Assembly (NCBI GenBank): GCA_019915135.1
Contig: JAHLMK010000011.1
Coordinates: 992,001-1,056,000 of the forward strand
Length of the DNA: 64,000 nucleotides
DNA from: Strobilurus pachycystidiatus
Lineage: Eukaryota > Basidiomycota > Agaricomycetes > Agaricales > Physalacriaceae
Reading direction: 5' to 3'
Shown here piece after piece: positions 21,205 through 33,438 of this stretch. Made by a program: the position numbers and the translations under genes. Under the pieces are notes generated by a model. That model saw nothing but the letters and a program-made list of their open reading frames with translations, searched no databases and was not told the DNA's origin. The stretch's first letter is position 1. Every line of letters begins with the position of its first letter.

Positions 21205-23317
21205 CTAACGTCCCACCGCAATCTCGGCTATCTTCCTGAACTTTCGGCGGCTCTTCTCACTGAGGGAGAAGTACATCGCGAGGACCTTGTCCACGTCCTC
21301 GGCGGGGTCGATGCGGCTGGCGGAGGCGGAGGACGGCACACCTTGACGGCTAGCTCCTTCGCCTTTGTCCTGGCGTTGGACCGCGCTGATCGACGTGGCG
21401 GCTCCCTTCGAGGACTTGGTCGAGGCGGGAGGCGGGGCGGCGCTTACTTTTCCCTTCTGGAGGCGGGTCCGGGGCGCTTGGATCTCCTCGACGTCGGAGT
21501 CGCCAGCCTCCTCTTCGTCCGACGTTTCCTCCTTCTTCGCCTTGCCCTTCTTTCCCTTCGTGCTCTCGACGCGACGGCGCTTCGCCGGGGGCTCGTCCTT
21601 CTTCCTCTGCTTTTCCTCCTTCCACCGCTGGTCCGCTTCCTTGGCGATGGCTTGCGCGGCGTTGGAGTATTCCTGGTGGCGCCGGGCCCGGATCTGAGAA
21701 TCGGGCTTGTTCCTCGCCACGGCCTGCAACTGGGCGCGAACCTTCAGCGCGACCTCCTTCCACGGCTCGGGGACCTGGCTTCGCCTCCATGCGACCCAGC
21801 ACGGACCGTGCTGCCCGTCCTTCTCCTTGCACTGGTCGCAGGTGAAGCTGTTATTCTTCTCCGCGGGCGTGGCGTGGATCCTGAAGTAGGTGCAACCCAA
21901 CTTCTGCTTGATGCACGGGACGCAGAAGCCGTCGTCGCGGTGGAGGGGGATACGCGGGTTGGTCTTGTCGCGTACATCGAGGACGAAGTCGTCCTCCTCC
22001 TCGTCGCTGGCTTCGGCGTCTTCGTCCAACTCGTCCTCCTCCTCCGGTTCCTCCTCGACGAACTTGCGCTTCTGGCTTCCACCAGTGGTGGCGCGCGCGA
22101 CCGAGGTTTTCCGGGTGGGGGCGACGTCCTTGTCCTTCGGTTCCACTTTTACAACGACGGCCTTCGGCCTGGCCGGGGCATTAGCAAAGATTACGGGTGC
22201 GACGGTACGGTGAGCGACGTACTTGGTAACCGATTTGGGGCCACCCTTCCCTGCCGCGACATATGGTCGACGCGCCGGGGGTTCCATCTCGGGCTCGGGC
22301 GTGGGTTCGTGGTGCGAGGCGGGCGCTGGTGACGGGATTCGCGAGTCGCGGGGACTGGGCGACGCCTCCTGCGCAAGCTGCTGCATGGTGGGGCGCGGAG
22401 TGCCCTCGTCGTCGACCTTGCTGTCGAGACTCGGTGTTTCGTCGCGCTGGTAGTCTGCGATGCCAAGCTCGGCTATCGCGCTTTCGATGAGGTTATCCAT
22501 CGTCTTGAGGAACGACCTGCGGATGGGGAGGTCGTCGCGCTGCTTGCGCATCTCCACTATCAAGGCGCCCCAGAATAGGTTGGCGCGGTCCTGATCGTGC
22601 ACGAAGTTCCAGAGATGGTCCAACTCCAGAAAACAACGCTGAGCGTCGTCTTCTGAGAGCCGGATCGCGAGCTCTGGGGCCACGCGGTCGTTGTTCAGGA
22701 AAGTGGTGGCTCGAGTGGGGCGGACCTGCTTTTTGTAGGCGGAGGTGGCGCGCCACGCGGTGCTGAGCGCGGTCTCCACTCTTTCGAGCGGAGTGGCTCT
22801 GCTGGCTGGTTTCGCCGCTAGCGCGTCCTGGAACGTTAGCCAGAATACCCCATTGTGCAGGTAGTCGTGGTACCCGGCCTTTTGCAAGATCTCCCGTGTC
22901 GTCGTTGGGTTGGCGCACAGCAACTCGGCCAGGTGCAGGCTGATACCTGCGTCTAGTTCCGGCGGCGCGGTCCTGTTCGTCAAGAAACCGCCGTAGTCGA
23001 ACAGGGGACGCGTCATTTTGACATGGTCCGGCCTGGCTTCGCAGGGAATGGACGGGAGCTAGCAGAGGGGGTGGTAGTGGTGAGTTTCGCCGTTTCTCAA
23101 CGCGTTGTTCGTCACTACTCACCTGCTCCTGCCCTTGCACCTCCATTTCCTTCTCCCCCTGGACTGCGGGAGGCTCCTGGTTGTCTTTCGTCGGCGGCTG
23201 CGATGGCGGCGGTGACTGCTCCTTTTGGTAAGTAAGTTCACCGCCTCGTTCTACGCTGTGATCGTGCCAGGCACTTACCTTCGCGTCCACAGTGGGGTCG
23301 TTCTCTTGAGGGAGCAT
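21205..23317 (-). CDS. Element-borne sense cargo protein with Zn2Cys6-like cluster (copy B, intact)
   Basis: This copy is collinear with 4135-6247: exons on the minus strand are 23279-23317, 23123-23221 and 21205-23058, again 663 aa. It differs from copy A at a few residues only, mostly in the Ser/Thr-rich tail and one in the proline-rich second exon. The six cysteines, the acidic tract and the basic segments are all kept. Two independent element copies thus hold an open frame, which suggests the protein is selected for rather than passively carried. A long open frame on the opposite strand (21070-22332) is a Leu/Arg-rich shadow of the GC-rich gene. Confidence 0.85.
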
Positions 23318-23659
23318 GGTCGTGGTGGTTGTTCGGTGAGTGGTGCTTCCTTTTCTGCGCTTACCACATCGCCTACGGGCTTATCACTTTTAAGCTTTTC
23401 TTTTATTCGCACCCCGCCACTTCCCTGATGCCTCGTGCCTTGTCTTGCTTCCTTATTCTGTCCTTAGTTCAATGCTACCTTAGCTACCTTTGTAGCCAGC
23501 TGGGCACAGAATGAGTCTTAAATAAAATTTTTATAGTCCTTGAATAAATGGACCGATGTCCCTCTATTCTCTCTTTACTTTTCTGATGACGTCCCCGTCA
23601 TCTGGTATGGTACCTTAGCTTCCTTTTTGAAGCTGTAGTCCAGTCCTGGGTGCTCAAGG
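23318..23659. other. Pol to cargo-gene spacer (unit 1 of element B)
   Basis: This 342-bp non-coding stretch is the counterpart of 3795-4134 and 29231-29572. It shows no distinct signal. Confidence 0.55.
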
Positions 23660-26630
23660 TCACGTAGTTCTCGCAAGGACATCTAAGGTCTTGGTGATCG
23701 GTTTACTTATGAAGTGTAATCGATCAAAGAACTGTTTTCCAAGGTCTATAGGGTCTCGTCGCGATACAAAAGGTATTACACGGAACTGAGCTATCTTGTC
23801 TTTGTAGATCGTTCCGTCCAACTCGCAGACCACATAGTTTCCTGCCGAGGTCCTTGTTACTACCGCGTAAGGTCCCATAAACCTTTCCTTGAACTTCGCA
23901 TTCATTTCTGATTCAATCCTAGTGTTCCTTACTAGTACTAGTTCACCAGTTTTGAATTTGTAGCGAGGGATACTGTTCTGGAAGTCCTCTAGGAACTTCG
24001 CCGCGGCCTTCTGTTTATTTAGAAGGACCTTCGACCTTAGCTTGACAGTATCTTCCTTGTGCTTGATGAGCTGCCTAGCTCGGAAGGCAATAAGGTCCGA
24101 ATGGGAGACCAGCCGGCCTGGTGCTTCGACCAGCCAAGTCAATTCCTCCAGGTCCATTGGCATGATTGGTTCACAACCGGTTACTGCCTGGAACGCTGAA
24201 GTACCTAGACTTCTCTTTATGGTAATGCGCTCTGCCCAAAGGACCTCATGTAGGAACTCTGGCCATTGCGGGTTTACCCCTGCATACCTTGAAGAGAGAT
24301 TGACGGATATCCCAGTGTCCTCGTTCAACCTTTCCGTTGGCTTGCTTATTGTACGCCGTGATCAAGATACCTGTAATACCATATTTCTGTTCAATATGTA
24401 CTAAAGCCTTCTTGATTGCTGGCCCATTGTCGGTTACAATTTCCTTGATACAACCCCACCTGCACAGAATGTCCTCGAAGATCCATTCTCCCAGTGACTC
24501 GGCGGTCTCTTCCTTGAGAGCCCTTGCCTCTGGCCAACTTGTTAATCCACACCTTGCTACGGTCACAGCGTTGAAGCCGGCCCATTTTGAAGGCCGTTTC
24601 TTTCGGGTGGATTCCTCTCCTGCCTTAGGCATCCGGAAGGTGTCTATATAAGCCCTTTCGTAGATACCTGGAGTTGAAGTGATCGTTGGTGCAACCTTTA
24701 TGTTACGTTTCTGGCGTTTCTGACATAGTACACAGGTCCTTACATACCATCGTATGTCGACCTCCATACCTGGCCACCAGAATCGCTTCATGATGAGTTG
24801 TAACACGGAATATTGTCCTTTATGTCCTGCCCGGTCGTGTAGAGCTTTACAAACTGGGATTCGTTCATTTGGAAGTAGCACTCGACGGGGGTGGGAGTCC
24901 GAATGGGTTCGGTATAACCTTTCATGCTGGACAAAGAAGTCTTTGCTCCATTTCTCCAAGTCTTCGTCCTCAAGTACATCTTCCGATTGTAAGTAAGGTT
25001 GAAGTTTGGGCAAATAGGTCTCCCACAAACGCTCCCTTTTGCTCTTATTGAGCTCCGGGAACTCCGTGATATGCATCCAACCTTCGATATCCTTAATATT
25101 GACTAGTCCCGAAGTCCTTACCGCTTTAGAAACCTTTATATGGTCTGGTAAAGGACTCCGTACTATTTCCTGGAAATAGCCTCCCCTACTGTCGATGTCA
25201 TTCCTGAAAGTGTCAAAGTCTAACGGCTGCTCCTCTATAGGCAGACCTTTGGGCTCCTGGTACTCAAGGTATTGACCTCGTCATCCTCTATGTCTATGTG
25301 AGGTCTGGGTACTACTACATCATGCTCTGAGGCTGGACGGCGACTTAAACCATCCGGGCCATGAACCTTTCCTGGTACGTGTACAAGCGTGAAGTGATAC
25401 ATCAAGATCTCCTCAGCCCACCTTTGCAGGTTTGCGTTCGCTAAGGAGTCCACGTTGGATAACATGCCCTTGATGTATTTTGCATCCACTTCAATTTCTA
25501 GTTTTCTACACCCTAGAAGGTAGTACTTGCACGCGGACAGAGCTCTGAAGAGCCCGAATAGTTCTCGCTTGGCTTGCGAGTACCTTGCCTCTCTTTCGTT
25601 CAATGTCAGAGACATAAACTTGGCAAAGTATCGTTTCTTAGGGTCCTTGGGATCTACCTGGGACAGATAGAAACCTACTGCCTGGTAAGAGGTGTCTACC
25701 GACAGCGTGATTGGCGTGGACCATTCATATTCAGTGGTTTCAGCATCGGACAAGTTCGTATGGCTTCCTTTAAGGTATCCATACTTTCCTGCTCCTCGTC
25801 TGTCCATCTGAACTTGGTAATGTCTTTGGTTAACCTGGTCAAAGGTACGCCTTCTTAGAGTAGTCCTTTACGAATGCTCTGAAGATTCCAGCTGTCCCTA
25901 AGAACGAACGGACTTCCGTGAGCGCTTTACAAGGGGGCCAATCCGAGATCACCTTAACGCGATCTTCAGCTGGCTTCTACCTTCGTAGGTACAGACATGT
26001 CCCACTACCACAATTTCTTCTGCACAAATGATAGCCTTGTGGCCAGAAAAGGTCCCTCCGGCATGTTTCATTCGTTGTATGATTCTGTTCATGTTCACAA
26101 GTGTTCCCAAACGAAACGCCTTACTTCAGGATGACCTGGAAGCGTTTCGTAGGTACCATCAGCTTGTTCATATCGCGTGGCGGGCCCGCGGACGGGCACA
26201 TCGTCGATATAAGGTCTGGTGAAGGCTGGTATTTCATCCTGAGAATCGTTGTAACATCGTCATGAAAGATAGGTACTGATTAGTCCAGCCCATTGGTAAG
26301 GTCTTTAACTTAACGCTCCGTAAGGTGTCGAGAAGGTGGTCATATCGCGAGACGCGGTGGCAAGGAGCCGTTCGTCGTATCCAACGAACAGGTCCAAACG
26401 TTCCTCCACAACTCCGTCCTGCAAAGGACTCCGCTAGTTCCTCCGTGGCTGGAGGTAACCCTGAGTGCGCAATGGTCACCGCATTGAGTGGTTCTAGAAT
26501 ATGCACTAGGCGAAGTTTCTTTCCATCCTTCTTAACAACACAGAACCACCTGGAGCGGTATGAGGGTTCGAAGGCTCATACACGCCCGAGTCTAGTTTGT
26601 GTTTGAAATCTTACAGACTTCGTCATAGAC
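23660..26630 (-). pseudogene. Second, 5'-truncated pol copy in element B (RT to C terminus)
   Basis: On the minus strand this repeats the pol of 29573-32553, starting inside RT (before the YIDD motif) and ending at the same stop. A 2-base deletion near 24252 and at least ten single-base indels (for example near 25268, 25728, 25849, 25975, 26100, 26241, 26277 and 26395) break the frame, so open pieces remain only at 23660-24328, 24246-25076 and 25235-25807. Gag, protease and the start of pol are absent. The upstream edge at about 26630 joins directly to a tail of the antisense cargo region, which is the duplication junction. Confidence 0.88.
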
Positions 26631-27117
26631 TCCTTGCTGCTAGTATGTTAGCAATCGACCTTAGCACGCAGGACCTTTCTATGCGCGCTTGCGAACCTTG
26701 CGGTCCCTCCTGATTGGAGTCGTTTTGCTTAGTCCTTAGTTGACTTCTTTTGACCTAAAGGTCGCTTTTCTTTTCTGCCTTACGAATGTCCTTATAGTCA
26801 CATTGCTTTGTCTGTATTACTTACTCGTAACACAGCTTCTTGTGGACCTTTTCATCGTCTAAGTTCTCAGCCCCCGAACTTCGCGACCTTTGATATTCCA
26901 AGGAGAGTCCTGGATTCTCCCCTTGACTTAAGGTTCCCACTAAGGTTCCTTGTTCTTGCACCTCGGTGGTTTTCACACGGTTCTTTGGAGTACAAGAAGT
27001 TGTATATTTTATAAAATACAACGGGGCGGGGAATGCGTATATGAAAAGTGTCCGTTTGGCACTGACTGGTATTCGTGTATATAAAAAAAAAAAGAAAAGA
27101 TTAGCGGCGGGACGCGA
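26631..27117. other. Duplicated tail of cargo region at the duplication junction
   Basis: This 487-bp stretch repeats 20711-21204 (end of the last exon of cargo gene 2 and the convergent 3' region) with many one-base deletions, for example in runs near 26664, 26787, 26820, 26862 and 27007. It has no complete gene. Confidence 0.8.
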
Positions 27118-29230
27118 CTAACGTCCCACCGCAATCTCGGCTATCTTCCTGAACTTTCGGCGGCTCTTCTCACTGAGGGAGAAGTACATCGCGAGGACCT
27201 TGTCCACGTCCTCGGGGGGGTCGATGCGGCTGGCGCGGAGGCGGAGGACGGCACACCTTGACGGCTAGCTCCTTCGCCTTTGTCCTGGCGTTGGACCGCG
27301 CTGATCGACGTGGCGGCTCCCTTCGAGGACTTGGTCGGCGGGGGCGGGGCGGGGGGCGGGCTTACTTTTCCCTTCTGGAGGCGGGTCCGGGGCGCTTGGA
27401 TCTCCTCGACGTCGGAGTCGCCAGCCTCCTCTTCGTCCGACGTTTCCTCCTTCTTCGCCTGCCCTTCTTTCCCTTCGTGCTCTCGACGCGACGGCGCTTC
27501 GCCGGGGGCTCGTCCTTCTTCCTCTGCTTTTCCTCCTTCCACCGCTGGTCCGCTTCCTTGGCGATGGCTTGCGCGGCGTTGGAGTATTCCTGGTGGCGCC
27601 GGGCCCGGATCTGAGAATCGGGCTTGTTCCTCGCCACGGCCTGCAACTGGGCGCGAACCTTCAGCGCGACCTCCTTCCACGGCTCGGGGACTGGCTTCGC
27701 CTCCATGCGACCCAGCACGGACCGTGCTGCCCGTCCTTCTCCTTGCACTGGTCGCAGGTGAAGCTGTTATTCTTCTCCGCGGGCGTGGCGTGGATCCTGA
27801 AGTAGGTGCAACCCAACTTCTGCTTGATGCACGGGACGCAGAAGCCGTCGTCGCGGTGGAGGGGGATACGCGGGTTGGTCTTGTCGCGTACATCGAGGAC
27901 GAAGTCGTCCTCCTCCTCGTCGCTGGCTTCGGCGTCTTCGTCCAACTCGTCCTCCTCCTCCGGTTCCTCCTCGACGAACTTGCGCTTCTGGCTTCCACCA
28001 GTGGTGGCGCGCGCGACCGAGGTTTTCCGGGTGGGGGCGACGTCCTTGTCCTTCGGTTCCACTTTTACAACGACGGCCTTCGGCCTGGCCGGGGCATTAG
28101 CAAGATTACGGGTGCGACGGTACGGTGAGCGACGTACTTGGTAACCGATTTGGGGCCACCCTCCCTGCCGCGACATATGGTCGACGCGCCGGGGGTTCCA
28201 TCTCGGGCTCGGGCGTGGGTTCGTGGTGCGAGGCGGGCGCTGGTGACGGGATTCGCGAGTCGCGGGGACTGGGCGACGCCTCCTGCGCAAGCTGCTGCAT
28301 GGTGGGGCGCGGAGTGCCCTCGTCGTCGACCTTGCTGTCGAGACTCGGTGTTTCGTCGCGCTGGTAGTCTGCGATGCCAAGCTCGGCTATCGCGCTTTCG
28401 ATGAGGTTATCCATCGTCTTGAGGAACGACCTGCGGATGGGGAGGTCGTCGCGCTGCTTGCGCATCTCCACTATCAAGGCGCCCCAGAATAGGTTGGCGC
28501 GGTCCTGATCGTGCACGAAGTTCCAGAGATGGTCCAACTCCAGAAAACAACGCTGAGCGTCGTCTTCTGAGAGCCGGATCGCGAGCTCTGGGGCCACGCG
28601 GTCGTTGTTCAGGAAAGTGGTGGCTCGAGTGGGGCGGACCTGCTTTTTGTAGGCGGAGGTGGCGCGCCACGCGGTGCTGAGCGCGGTCTCCACTCTTTCG
28701 AGCGGAGTGGCTCTGCTGGCTGGTTTCGCCGCTAGCGCGTCCTGGAACGTTAGCCAGAATACCCCATTGTGCAGGTAGTCGTGGTACCCGGCCTTTTGCA
28801 AGATCTCCCGTGTCGTCGTTGGGTTGGCGCACAGCAACTCGGCCAGGTGCAGGCTGATACCTGCGTCTAGTTCCGGCGGCGCGGTCCTGTTCGTCAAGAA
28901 ACCGCCGTAGTCGAACAGGGGACGCGTCATTTTGACATGGTCCGGCCTGGCTTCGCAGGGAATGGACGGGAGCTAGCAGAGGGGGTGGTAGTGGTGAGTT
29001 TCGCCGTTTCTCAACGCGTTGTTCGTCACTACTCACCTGCTCCTGCCCTTGCACCTCCATTTCCTTCTCCCCTGGACTGCGGGAGGCTCCTGGTTGTCTT
29101 TCGTCGGCGGCTGCGATGGCGGCGGTGACTGCTCCTTTTGGTAAGTAAGTTCACCGCCTCGTTCTACGCTGTGATCGTGCCAGGCACTTACCTTCGCGTC
29201 CACAGTGGGGTCGTTCTCTTGAGGGAGCAT
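27118..29230 (-). pseudogene. Element-borne sense cargo gene, broken copy C
   Basis: This is a third copy of the 663-aa gene, at the same place after pol. A one-base deletion in exon 2 (near 29070) and more in exon 3 (near 28162, 28103, 27690, 27460 and the 27220-27360 region) split it into several open pieces (28106-28930, 27661-28380, 27141-27998). Most changes are one-base losses or gains in homopolymers. It would not make the full protein as written. Whether the breaks are real or consensus errors is unresolved. Confidence 0.82.
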
Positions 29231-29572
29231 GGTCGTGGTGGTTGTTCGGTGAGTGGTGCTTCCTTTTCTGCGCTTACCACATCGCCTACGGGCTTATCAC
29301 TTTTAAGCTTTTCTTTTATTCGCACCCCGCCACTTCCCTGATGCCTCGTGCCTTGTCTTGCTTCCTTATTCTGTCCTTAGTTCAATGCTACCTTAGCTAC
29401 CTTTGTAGCCAGCTGGGCACAGAATGAGTCTTAAATAAAATTTTTATAGTCCTTGAATAAATGGACCGATGTCCCTCTATTCTCTCTTTACTTTTCTGAT
29501 GACGTCCCCGTCATCTGGTATGGTACCTTAGCTTCCTTTTTGAAGCTGTAGTCCAGTCCTGGGTGCTCAAGG
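29231..29572. other. Pol to cargo-gene spacer (unit 2 of element B)
   Basis: This 342-bp non-coding stretch is nearly identical to 23318-23659. It probably contains transcription signals of the cargo gene; no clear motif was found. Confidence 0.55.
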
Positions 29573-32500
29573 TCACGTAGTTCTCGCAAGGACATCTAAG
29601 GTCTTGGTGATCGGTTTACTTATGAAGTGTAATCGATCAAAGAACTGTTTTCCAAGGTCTATAGGGTCTCGTCGCGATACAAAAGGTATTACACGGAACT
29701 GAGCTATCTTGTCTTTGTAGATCGTTCCGTCCAACTCGCAGACCACATAGTTTCCTGCCGAGGTCCTTGTTACTACCGCGTAAGGTCCCATAAACCTTTC
29801 CTTGAACTTCGCATTCATTTCTGATTCAATCCTAGTGTTCCTTACTAGTACTAGTTCACCAGTTTTGAATTTGTAGCGAGGGATACTGTTCTGGAAGTCC
29901 TCTAGGAACTTCGCCGCGGCCTTCTGTTTATTTAGAAGGACCTTCGACCTTAGCTTGACAGTATCTTCCTTGTGCTTGATGAGCTGCCTAGCTCGGAAGG
30001 CAATAAGGTCCGAATGGGAGACCAGCCGGCCTGGTGCTTCGACCAGCCAAGTCAATTCCTCCAGGTCCATTGGCATGATTGGTTCACAACCGGTTACTGC
30101 CTGGAACGCTGAAGTACCTAGACTTCTCTTTATGGTAATGCGCTCTGCCCAAAGGACCTCATGTAGGAACTCTGGCCATTGCTCGGGTTTACCCCTGCAT
30201 ACCTTGAAGAGAGATTGACGGATATCCCAGTGTCCTCGTTCAACCTTTCCGTTGGCTTGCTTATTGTACGCCGTGATCAAGATACCTGTAATACCATATT
30301 TCTGTTCAATATGTACTAAAGCCTTCTTGATTGCTGGCCCATTGTCGGTTACAATTTCCTTGATACAACCCCACCTGCACAGAATGTCCTCGAAGATCCA
30401 TTCTCCCAGTGACTCGGCGGTCTCTTCCTTGAGAGCCCTTGCCTCTGGCCAACTTGTTAATCCACACCTTGCTACGGTCACAGCGTTGAAGCCGGCCCAT
30501 TTTGAAGGCCGTTTCTTTCGGGTGGATTCCTCTCCTGCCTTAGGCATCCGGAAGGTGTCTATATAAGCCCTTTCGTAGATACCTGGAGTTGAAGTGATCG
30601 TTGGTGCAACCTTTATGTTACGTTTCTGGCGTTTCTGACATAGTACACAGGTCCTTACATACCATCGTATGTCGACCTCCATACCTGGCCACCAGAATCG
30701 CTTCATGATGAGTTGTAACACGGAATATTGTCCTTTATGTCCTGCCCGGTCGTGTAGAGCTTTACAAACTGGGATTCGTTCATTTGGAAGTAGCACTCGA
30801 CGGGGGTGGGAGTCCGAATGGGTTCGGTATAACCTTTCATGCTGGACAAAGAAGTCTTTGCTCCATTTCTCCAAGTCTTCGTCCTCAAGTACATCTTCCG
30901 ATTGTAAGTAAGGTTGAAGTTTGGGCAAATAGGTCTCCCACAAACGCTCCCTTTTGCTCTTATTGAGCTCCGGGAACTCCGTGATATGCATCCAACCTTC
31001 GATATCCTTAATATTGACTAGTCCCGAAGTCCTTACCGCTTTAGAAACCTTTATATGGTCTGGTAAAGGACTCCGTACTATTTCCTGGAAATAGCCTCCC
31101 CTACTGTCGATGTCATTCCTGAAAGTGTCAAAGTCTAACGGCTGCTCCTCTATAGGCAGACCTTTGGGCTCCTGGTACTCAAAGGTATTGACCTCGTCAT
31201 CCTCTATGTCTATGTGAGGTCTGGGTACTACTACATCATGCTCTGAGGCTGGACGGCGACTTAAACCATCCGGGCCATGAACCTTTCCTGGTACGTGTAC
31301 AAGCGTGAAGTGATACATCAAGATCTCCTCAGCCCACCTTTGCAGGTTTGCGTTCGCTAAGGAGTCCACGTTGGATAACATGCCCTTGATGTATTTTGCA
31401 TCCACTTCAATTTCTAGTTTTCTACACCCTAGAAGGTAGTACTTGCACGCGGACAGAGCTCTGAAGAGCCCGAATAGTTCTCGCTTGGCTTGCGAGTACC
31501 TTGCCTCTCTTTCGTTCAATGTCAGAGACATAAACTTGGCAAAGTATCGTTTCTTAGGGTCCTTGGGATCTACCTGGGACAGATAGAAACCTACTGCCTG
31601 GTAAGAGGTGTCTACCGACAGCGTGATTGGCGTGGACCATTCATAATTCAGTGGTTTCAGCATCGGACAAGTTCGTATGGCTTCCTTTAAGGTATCCATA
31701 CTTTCCTGCTCCTCGTCTGTCCATCTGAACTTGGTAATGTCTTTGGTTAACCTGGTCAAAGGTAACGCCTTCTTAGAGTAGTCCTTTACGAATGCTCTGA
31801 AGATTCCAGCTGTCCCTAAGAACGAACGGACTTCCGTGAGCGCTTTACAAGGGGGCCAATCCGAGATCACCTTAACGCGATCTTCAGCTGGCTTTCTACC
31901 TTCGTAGGTACAGACATGTCCCACTACCACAATTTCTTCTGCACAAATGATAGCCTTGTGGCCAGAAAAGGTCCCTCCGGCATGTTTCATTCGTTGTATG
32001 ATTCTGTTCATGTTCACAAGGTGTTCCCAAACGAAACGCCTTACTTCAGGATGACCTGGAAGCGTTTCGTAGGTACCATCAGCTTGTTCATATCGCGTGG
32101 CGGGCCCGCGGACGGGCACATCGTCGATATAAGGTCTGGTGAAGGCTGGTATTTCATCCTTGAGAATCGTTGTAACATCGTCATGAAAGATAGGTACTGA
32201 ATTAGTCCAGCCCATTGGTAAGGTCTTTAACCTTAACGCTCCGTAAGGTGTCGAGAAGGTGGTCATATCGCGAGACGCGGTGGCAAGGAGCCGTTCGTCG
32301 TATCCAACGAACAGGTCCAACGTTCCTCCACAACTCCGTCCTGCAAAGGACTCCGCTAGTTCCTCCGTGGCTGGAGGTAACCCTGAGTGCGCAATGGTCA
32401 CCGCATTGAGTGGTTCTAGACTATGCACTAGGCGAAGTTTCTTTCCATCCTTCTTAACAACACAGAACCACCTGGAGCGGTATGAGGAGTTCGAAGGCTC

Positions 32501-33418
32501 ATACACGCCCGAGTCTAGTTTGTGTTTGATAATCTTACAGACTTCGTCATAGATTCCTGGTGGAATTGGTATATTCCTTAACACCCAAGGTGTGTGCGGT
32601 ATTACCGGGATATCCACTGGTGGAAAGAACTCTGGTTTGAAGTGTCCTTTCTCAGATTCTTCCCAGGCAAAGCCTTCGTTCTGGTTACAGAAGATGGAGT
32701 CTATAATCCGTCTTTCTGCATCCGTCAGGAAGTCCCCGACGTGGTCGGCTTGTATCTGTTCCCTCCTTTCGGCAGTATACCTACCTGTGGGTACGAAGGG
32801 TGGTGGATCAGGTACTAATTCCGGCATCCCAGCTAGTGGGTCTCCATGAATGTGGCGCTTGATCCTGAATTCTTCAGGTAAGGTTCCAAGGTGAGCTTTG
32901 GTTTTCAAGGCTACTGGTTTGTACTTCTTTCCTACGAATACACCCCTCTTAGGGATCTGACTTTCCAACCTTAGGAACTCCTGTTGTGCCTCCGCCATGT
33001 AATCCTTTGGTAAGGTTACCGACAAGCCCGTAAAGACTTGTTCTAACTCCTTTGGTACCCCATAAAAGAGATTCAAAGTCGCAGTAGCGTAGGACTTAAG
33101 TTCTTCTTGGTCTTCCGCAATCTGGTTGATATTGAATACCTTGCGAAAGCCTTGAGTCTTGGTTGGGACCTTTAATAGTCCCGAAGGTGTCACCATATGT
33201 TCTGGGACAGTCATATGTGTCGATGCTTGATGCATCGATGCATGCATAAAGGCGTGTTGTTTCCTTAGCCGTTTGGCTGCCTGATGAACCCTATTGGGTG
33301 ACTTCTTCATGTATAAGGACGTTAAGTCCCCTTCCCCGAAGGTCTCCCTGTTATCACCAGGTATCCAACTTTGCTTTACTTCGATGTTTCCTTCTGGTGA
33401 CCTTTCAAGGATCAACAC
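29573..33418 (-). CDS. pol: Pol polyprotein of element B: reverse transcriptase, RNase H, integrase
   Basis: The product is about 1281 aa. Reverse transcriptase spans about residues 290-500, with the catalytic YIDD at 430-433. RNase H spans about 597-720, with acidic residues in SVDTS, RELFG and EVDAK. The integrase has an HHCC zinc region (His 889 and 894, Cys 924 and 927) and a DD(34)E triad (Asp 954, Asp 1025, Glu 1060). No chromodomain follows. The open frame begins without an ATG: it runs upstream through the end of the protease frame in the -1 register, so pol is most likely made by -1 frameshifting from the protease frame. This is the only complete pol of the family in the window. Confidence 0.93.
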   Translation of the reverse strand: MLILERSPEGNIEVKQSWIPGDNRETFGEGDLTSLYMKKSPNRVHQAAKRLRKQHAFMHASMHQASTHMTVPEHMVTPSGLLKVPTKTQGFRKVFNINQIAEDQEELKSYATATLNLFYGVPKELEQVFTGLSVTLPKDYMAEAQQEFLRLESQIPKRGVFVGKKYKPVALKTKAHLGTLPEEFRIKRHIHGDPLAGMPELVPDPPPFVPTGRYTAERREQIQADHVGDFLTDAERRIIDSIFCNQNEGFAWEESEKGHFKPEFFPPVDIPVIPHTPWVLRNIPIPPGIYDEVCKIIKHKLDSGVYEPSNSSYRSRWFCVVKKDGKKLRLVHSLEPLNAVTIAHSGLPPATEELAESFAGRSCGGTLDLFVGYDERLLATASRDMTTFSTPYGALRLKTLPMGWTNSVPIFHDDVTTILKDEIPAFTRPYIDDVPVRGPATRYEQADGTYETLPGHPEVRRFVWEHLVNMNRIIQRMKHAGGTFSGHKAIICAEEIVVVGHVCTYEGRKPAEDRVKVISDWPPCKALTEVRSFLGTAGIFRAFVKDYSKKALPLTRLTKDITKFRWTDEEQESMDTLKEAIRTCPMLKPLNYEWSTPITLSVDTSYQAVGFYLSQVDPKDPKKRYFAKFMSLTLNEREARYSQAKRELFGLFRALSACKYYLLGCRKLEIEVDAKYIKGMLSNVDSLANANLQRWAEEILMYHFTLVHVPGKVHGPDGLSRRPASEHDVVVPRPHIDIEDDEVNTFEYQEPKGLPIEEQPLDFDTFRNDIDSRGGYFQEIVRSPLPDHIKVSKAVRTSGLVNIKDIEGWMHITEFPELNKSKRERLWETYLPKLQPYLQSEDVLEDEDLEKWSKDFFVQHERLYRTHSDSHPRRVLLPNERIPVCKALHDRAGHKGQYSVLQLIMKRFWWPGMEVDIRWYVRTCVLCQKRQKRNIKVAPTITSTPGIYERAYIDTFRMPKAGEESTRKKRPSKWAGFNAVTVARCGLTSWPEARALKEETAESLGEWIFEDILCRWGCIKEIVTDNGPAIKKALVHIEQKYGITGILITAYNKQANGKVERGHWDIRQSLFKVCRGKPEQWPEFLHEVLWAERITIKRSLGTSAFQAVTGCEPIMPMDLEELTWLVEAPGRLVSHSDLIAFRARQLIKHKEDTVKLRSKVLLNKQKAAAKFLEDFQNSIPRYKFKTGELVLVRNTRIESEMNAKFKERFMGPYAVVTRTSAGNYVVCELDGTIYKDKIAQFRVIPFVSRRDPIDLGKQFFDRLHFISKPITKTLDVLARTT

Positions 33419-33438
33419 GGCTTCTTCGTAGGAGTTTC

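Noticed and set aside
27141..27998. 285-aa open frame as a separate gene
   Set aside because: It is a frame-shifted piece of the broken third copy of the cargo gene.
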